Part shown: positions 63,530 to 64,000 of the stretch, piece after piece
How positions within the stretch are numbered: the stretch's first letter is position 1
Layout of the letters: each line of letters starts with the position of its first letter
NCBI RefSeq assembly: GCF_000212395.1
Contig: NC_015499.1
Span: 895,501-959,500, forward strand
Length of the DNA: 64,000 nucleotides
Direction: 5' to 3'
Source: Thermodesulfobium narugense DSM 14796
Lineage (GTDB): Bacteria > Thermodesulfobiota > Thermodesulfobiia > Thermodesulfobiales > Thermodesulfobiaceae
Made by a program: the position numbers and the translations under genes
The notes under the pieces: generated by a model
Told to the model about the DNA's origin: nothing
The model's database searches: none
What the model saw: the letters and a program-made list of their open reading frames with translations, nothing else

Positions 63530-64000
63530 AATTTCTATCCCATCCCATTAAAATATTAATTCCGTGTTCAAGAGGATCAATAACAAAGCTTAAACACTCC
63601 TCTACTGCTTTTGCACTACCGGGCAAATTTAAAATTATTGTTTTCTTTCTAATACCACATACTCCTCTTGTAAGCATTGCTCTATTTGTTTTCTTAAGAC
63701 TAAGATTTCTCATAGCTTCAGGAATTCCAGGTATTTCTTTTTCAATAACTTTTTTAGTAGCTTCAGGGGTAATATCTCTTTCAGAAAAACCAGTTCCACC
63801 AGTTGTAAGAATTAGGTTTATTTTCTGATTAGAAAGTTCAATTAACTTTTCTATTAACAAACTCTTTTCATCTGGCAAAATTTCATAACAAGAAAGCAAA
63901 AAACCCTTCTCTTTACAAATTTCGATAATTTTTTTCCCACTAAGGTCTTCCCTTTCCCCTTTATACCCAGAATCAGATAGCGTTATCACAGCAAATGTAA
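63516..64000 (-). CDS. mogA: Molybdopterin adenylyltransferase-like protein (MogA/MoaB), 5' end cut
   Basis: The frame continues through the window end (TFA before VITLSDSGYKGEREDLSG), so the start lies beyond 64000; the GTG at 63989 is internal. MogA motifs present are LSDSGYKGEREDLSG, LTTGGTGFSERDITPEA and LNLPGSAKAVEE. The enzyme activates molybdopterin with ATP before metal insertion. It overlaps the MoeA-like gene by 14 bases. Confidence 0.88.
   Translation of the reverse strand, partial: TFAVITLSDSGYKGEREDLSGKKIIEICKEKGFLLSCYEILPDEKSLLIEKLIELSNQKINLILTTGGTGFSERDITPEATKKVIEKEIPGIPEAMRNLSLKKTNRAMLTRGVCGIRKKTIILNLPGSAKAVEECLSFVIDPLEHGINILMGWDRNCART

Noticed and set aside
61216-63989. Possible prophage, from the muramidase-like region and the capsid-like protein
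   Set aside because: The two genes are 15 kb apart, and no integrase, terminase, portal or tail genes are present.

Overview
The window is a low-G+C, AT-rich bacterial chromosome segment, densely packed with genes on both strands. It reads as an anaerobic thermophile-like autotroph or sulfur/acid-metabolising organism. The markers are a split ferredoxin-type glutamate synthase, aldehyde:ferredoxin oxidoreductase, an LL-diaminopimelate aminotransferase, a lactate-utilisation (LUD/CCG) operon, DsrE-like proteins, a TauE/SafE (TSUP) transporter and molybdopterin-cofactor genes. The gene content and protein style remind me of Thermodesulfobium, but that is an impression and not a database result. 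There is no rRNA operon, CRISPR array or insertion sequence.

Layout. 1-13.7 kb: 3' part of trxB, a PAS-GGDEF protein, the three-gene split glutamate synthase, then housekeeping genes (dnaB, purA, 5-formyl-THF cyclo-ligase, birA, thrC), tRNA-Thr(CGU) and a large convergent sensor diguanylate cyclase. 13.8-24.3 kb: asparaginase, an M20 amidohydrolase, a DUF3311/sodium-solute symporter pair, a BCAM0308-type zinc protein, a SIMPL protein, a DsrE-like protein, a class I amidotransferase divergent from a radical SAM/SPASM protein, an MFS transporter, arsC and azlCD. 24.4-32 kb: a cupin regulator, a YyaL-type thioredoxin-domain protein, a second DsrE-like protein, a LysR/MFS divergent pair, flavoproteins, tRNA-Thr(UGU) and a hydroxyacid dehydrogenase. 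32-36.5 kb (minus strand): a compact run encoding a J-domain coiled-coil protein, a WD40-like propeller, a small secreted protein and a PAS-GGDEF protein. 36.5-43 kb: agmatine to putrescine (aguA, aguB), tRNA-Leu and tRNA-Gly, dapL, hflX, rho. 43-48.9 kb: TSUP transporter plus a small membrane partner, a PocR-domain sensor, a capsid/encapsulin-like protein, a decayed EcsC gene, ArsR and chrA. 48.9-54.6 kb: lactate-utilisation operon with MFS transporter, divergent from aldehyde:ferredoxin oxidoreductase. 54.6-64 kb: small membrane and cell-wall proteins, inositol monophosphatase, an ammonium-transporter homologue without its twin histidines, an ANTAR response regulator and its HisKA_2-type kinase, pyrE, pyrF, an AMIN/muramidase-like secreted protein with a frameshifted signal peptide, and moeA-like and mogA genes.

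How the parts fit. Glutamate synthase, asparaginase, AzlCD, threonine synthase and DapL give an amino-acid and nitrogen theme. The Amt homologue next to a soluble kinase/ANTAR pair suggests ammonium or nitrogen sensing and is the best candidate here for an undescribed module. AOR and MogA/MoeA share pterin-cofactor chemistry. Three GGDEF proteins, all with an intact RxxD inhibitory site and with no EAL or HD-GYP partner in view, point to c-di-GMP signalling.

Expression signals. Several intergenic regions carry an extended -10 box (TGN-TATAAT). A subset of genes has no Shine-Dalgarno but a -10-like hexamer 7-10 bases before the start codon, which would give leaderless messages. Two genes appear to start on non-standard codons (AUC for dapL, AUU for the TSUP partner), and rho has a strong Shine-Dalgarno 37 bases too far upstream, separated from AUG by two small hairpins.
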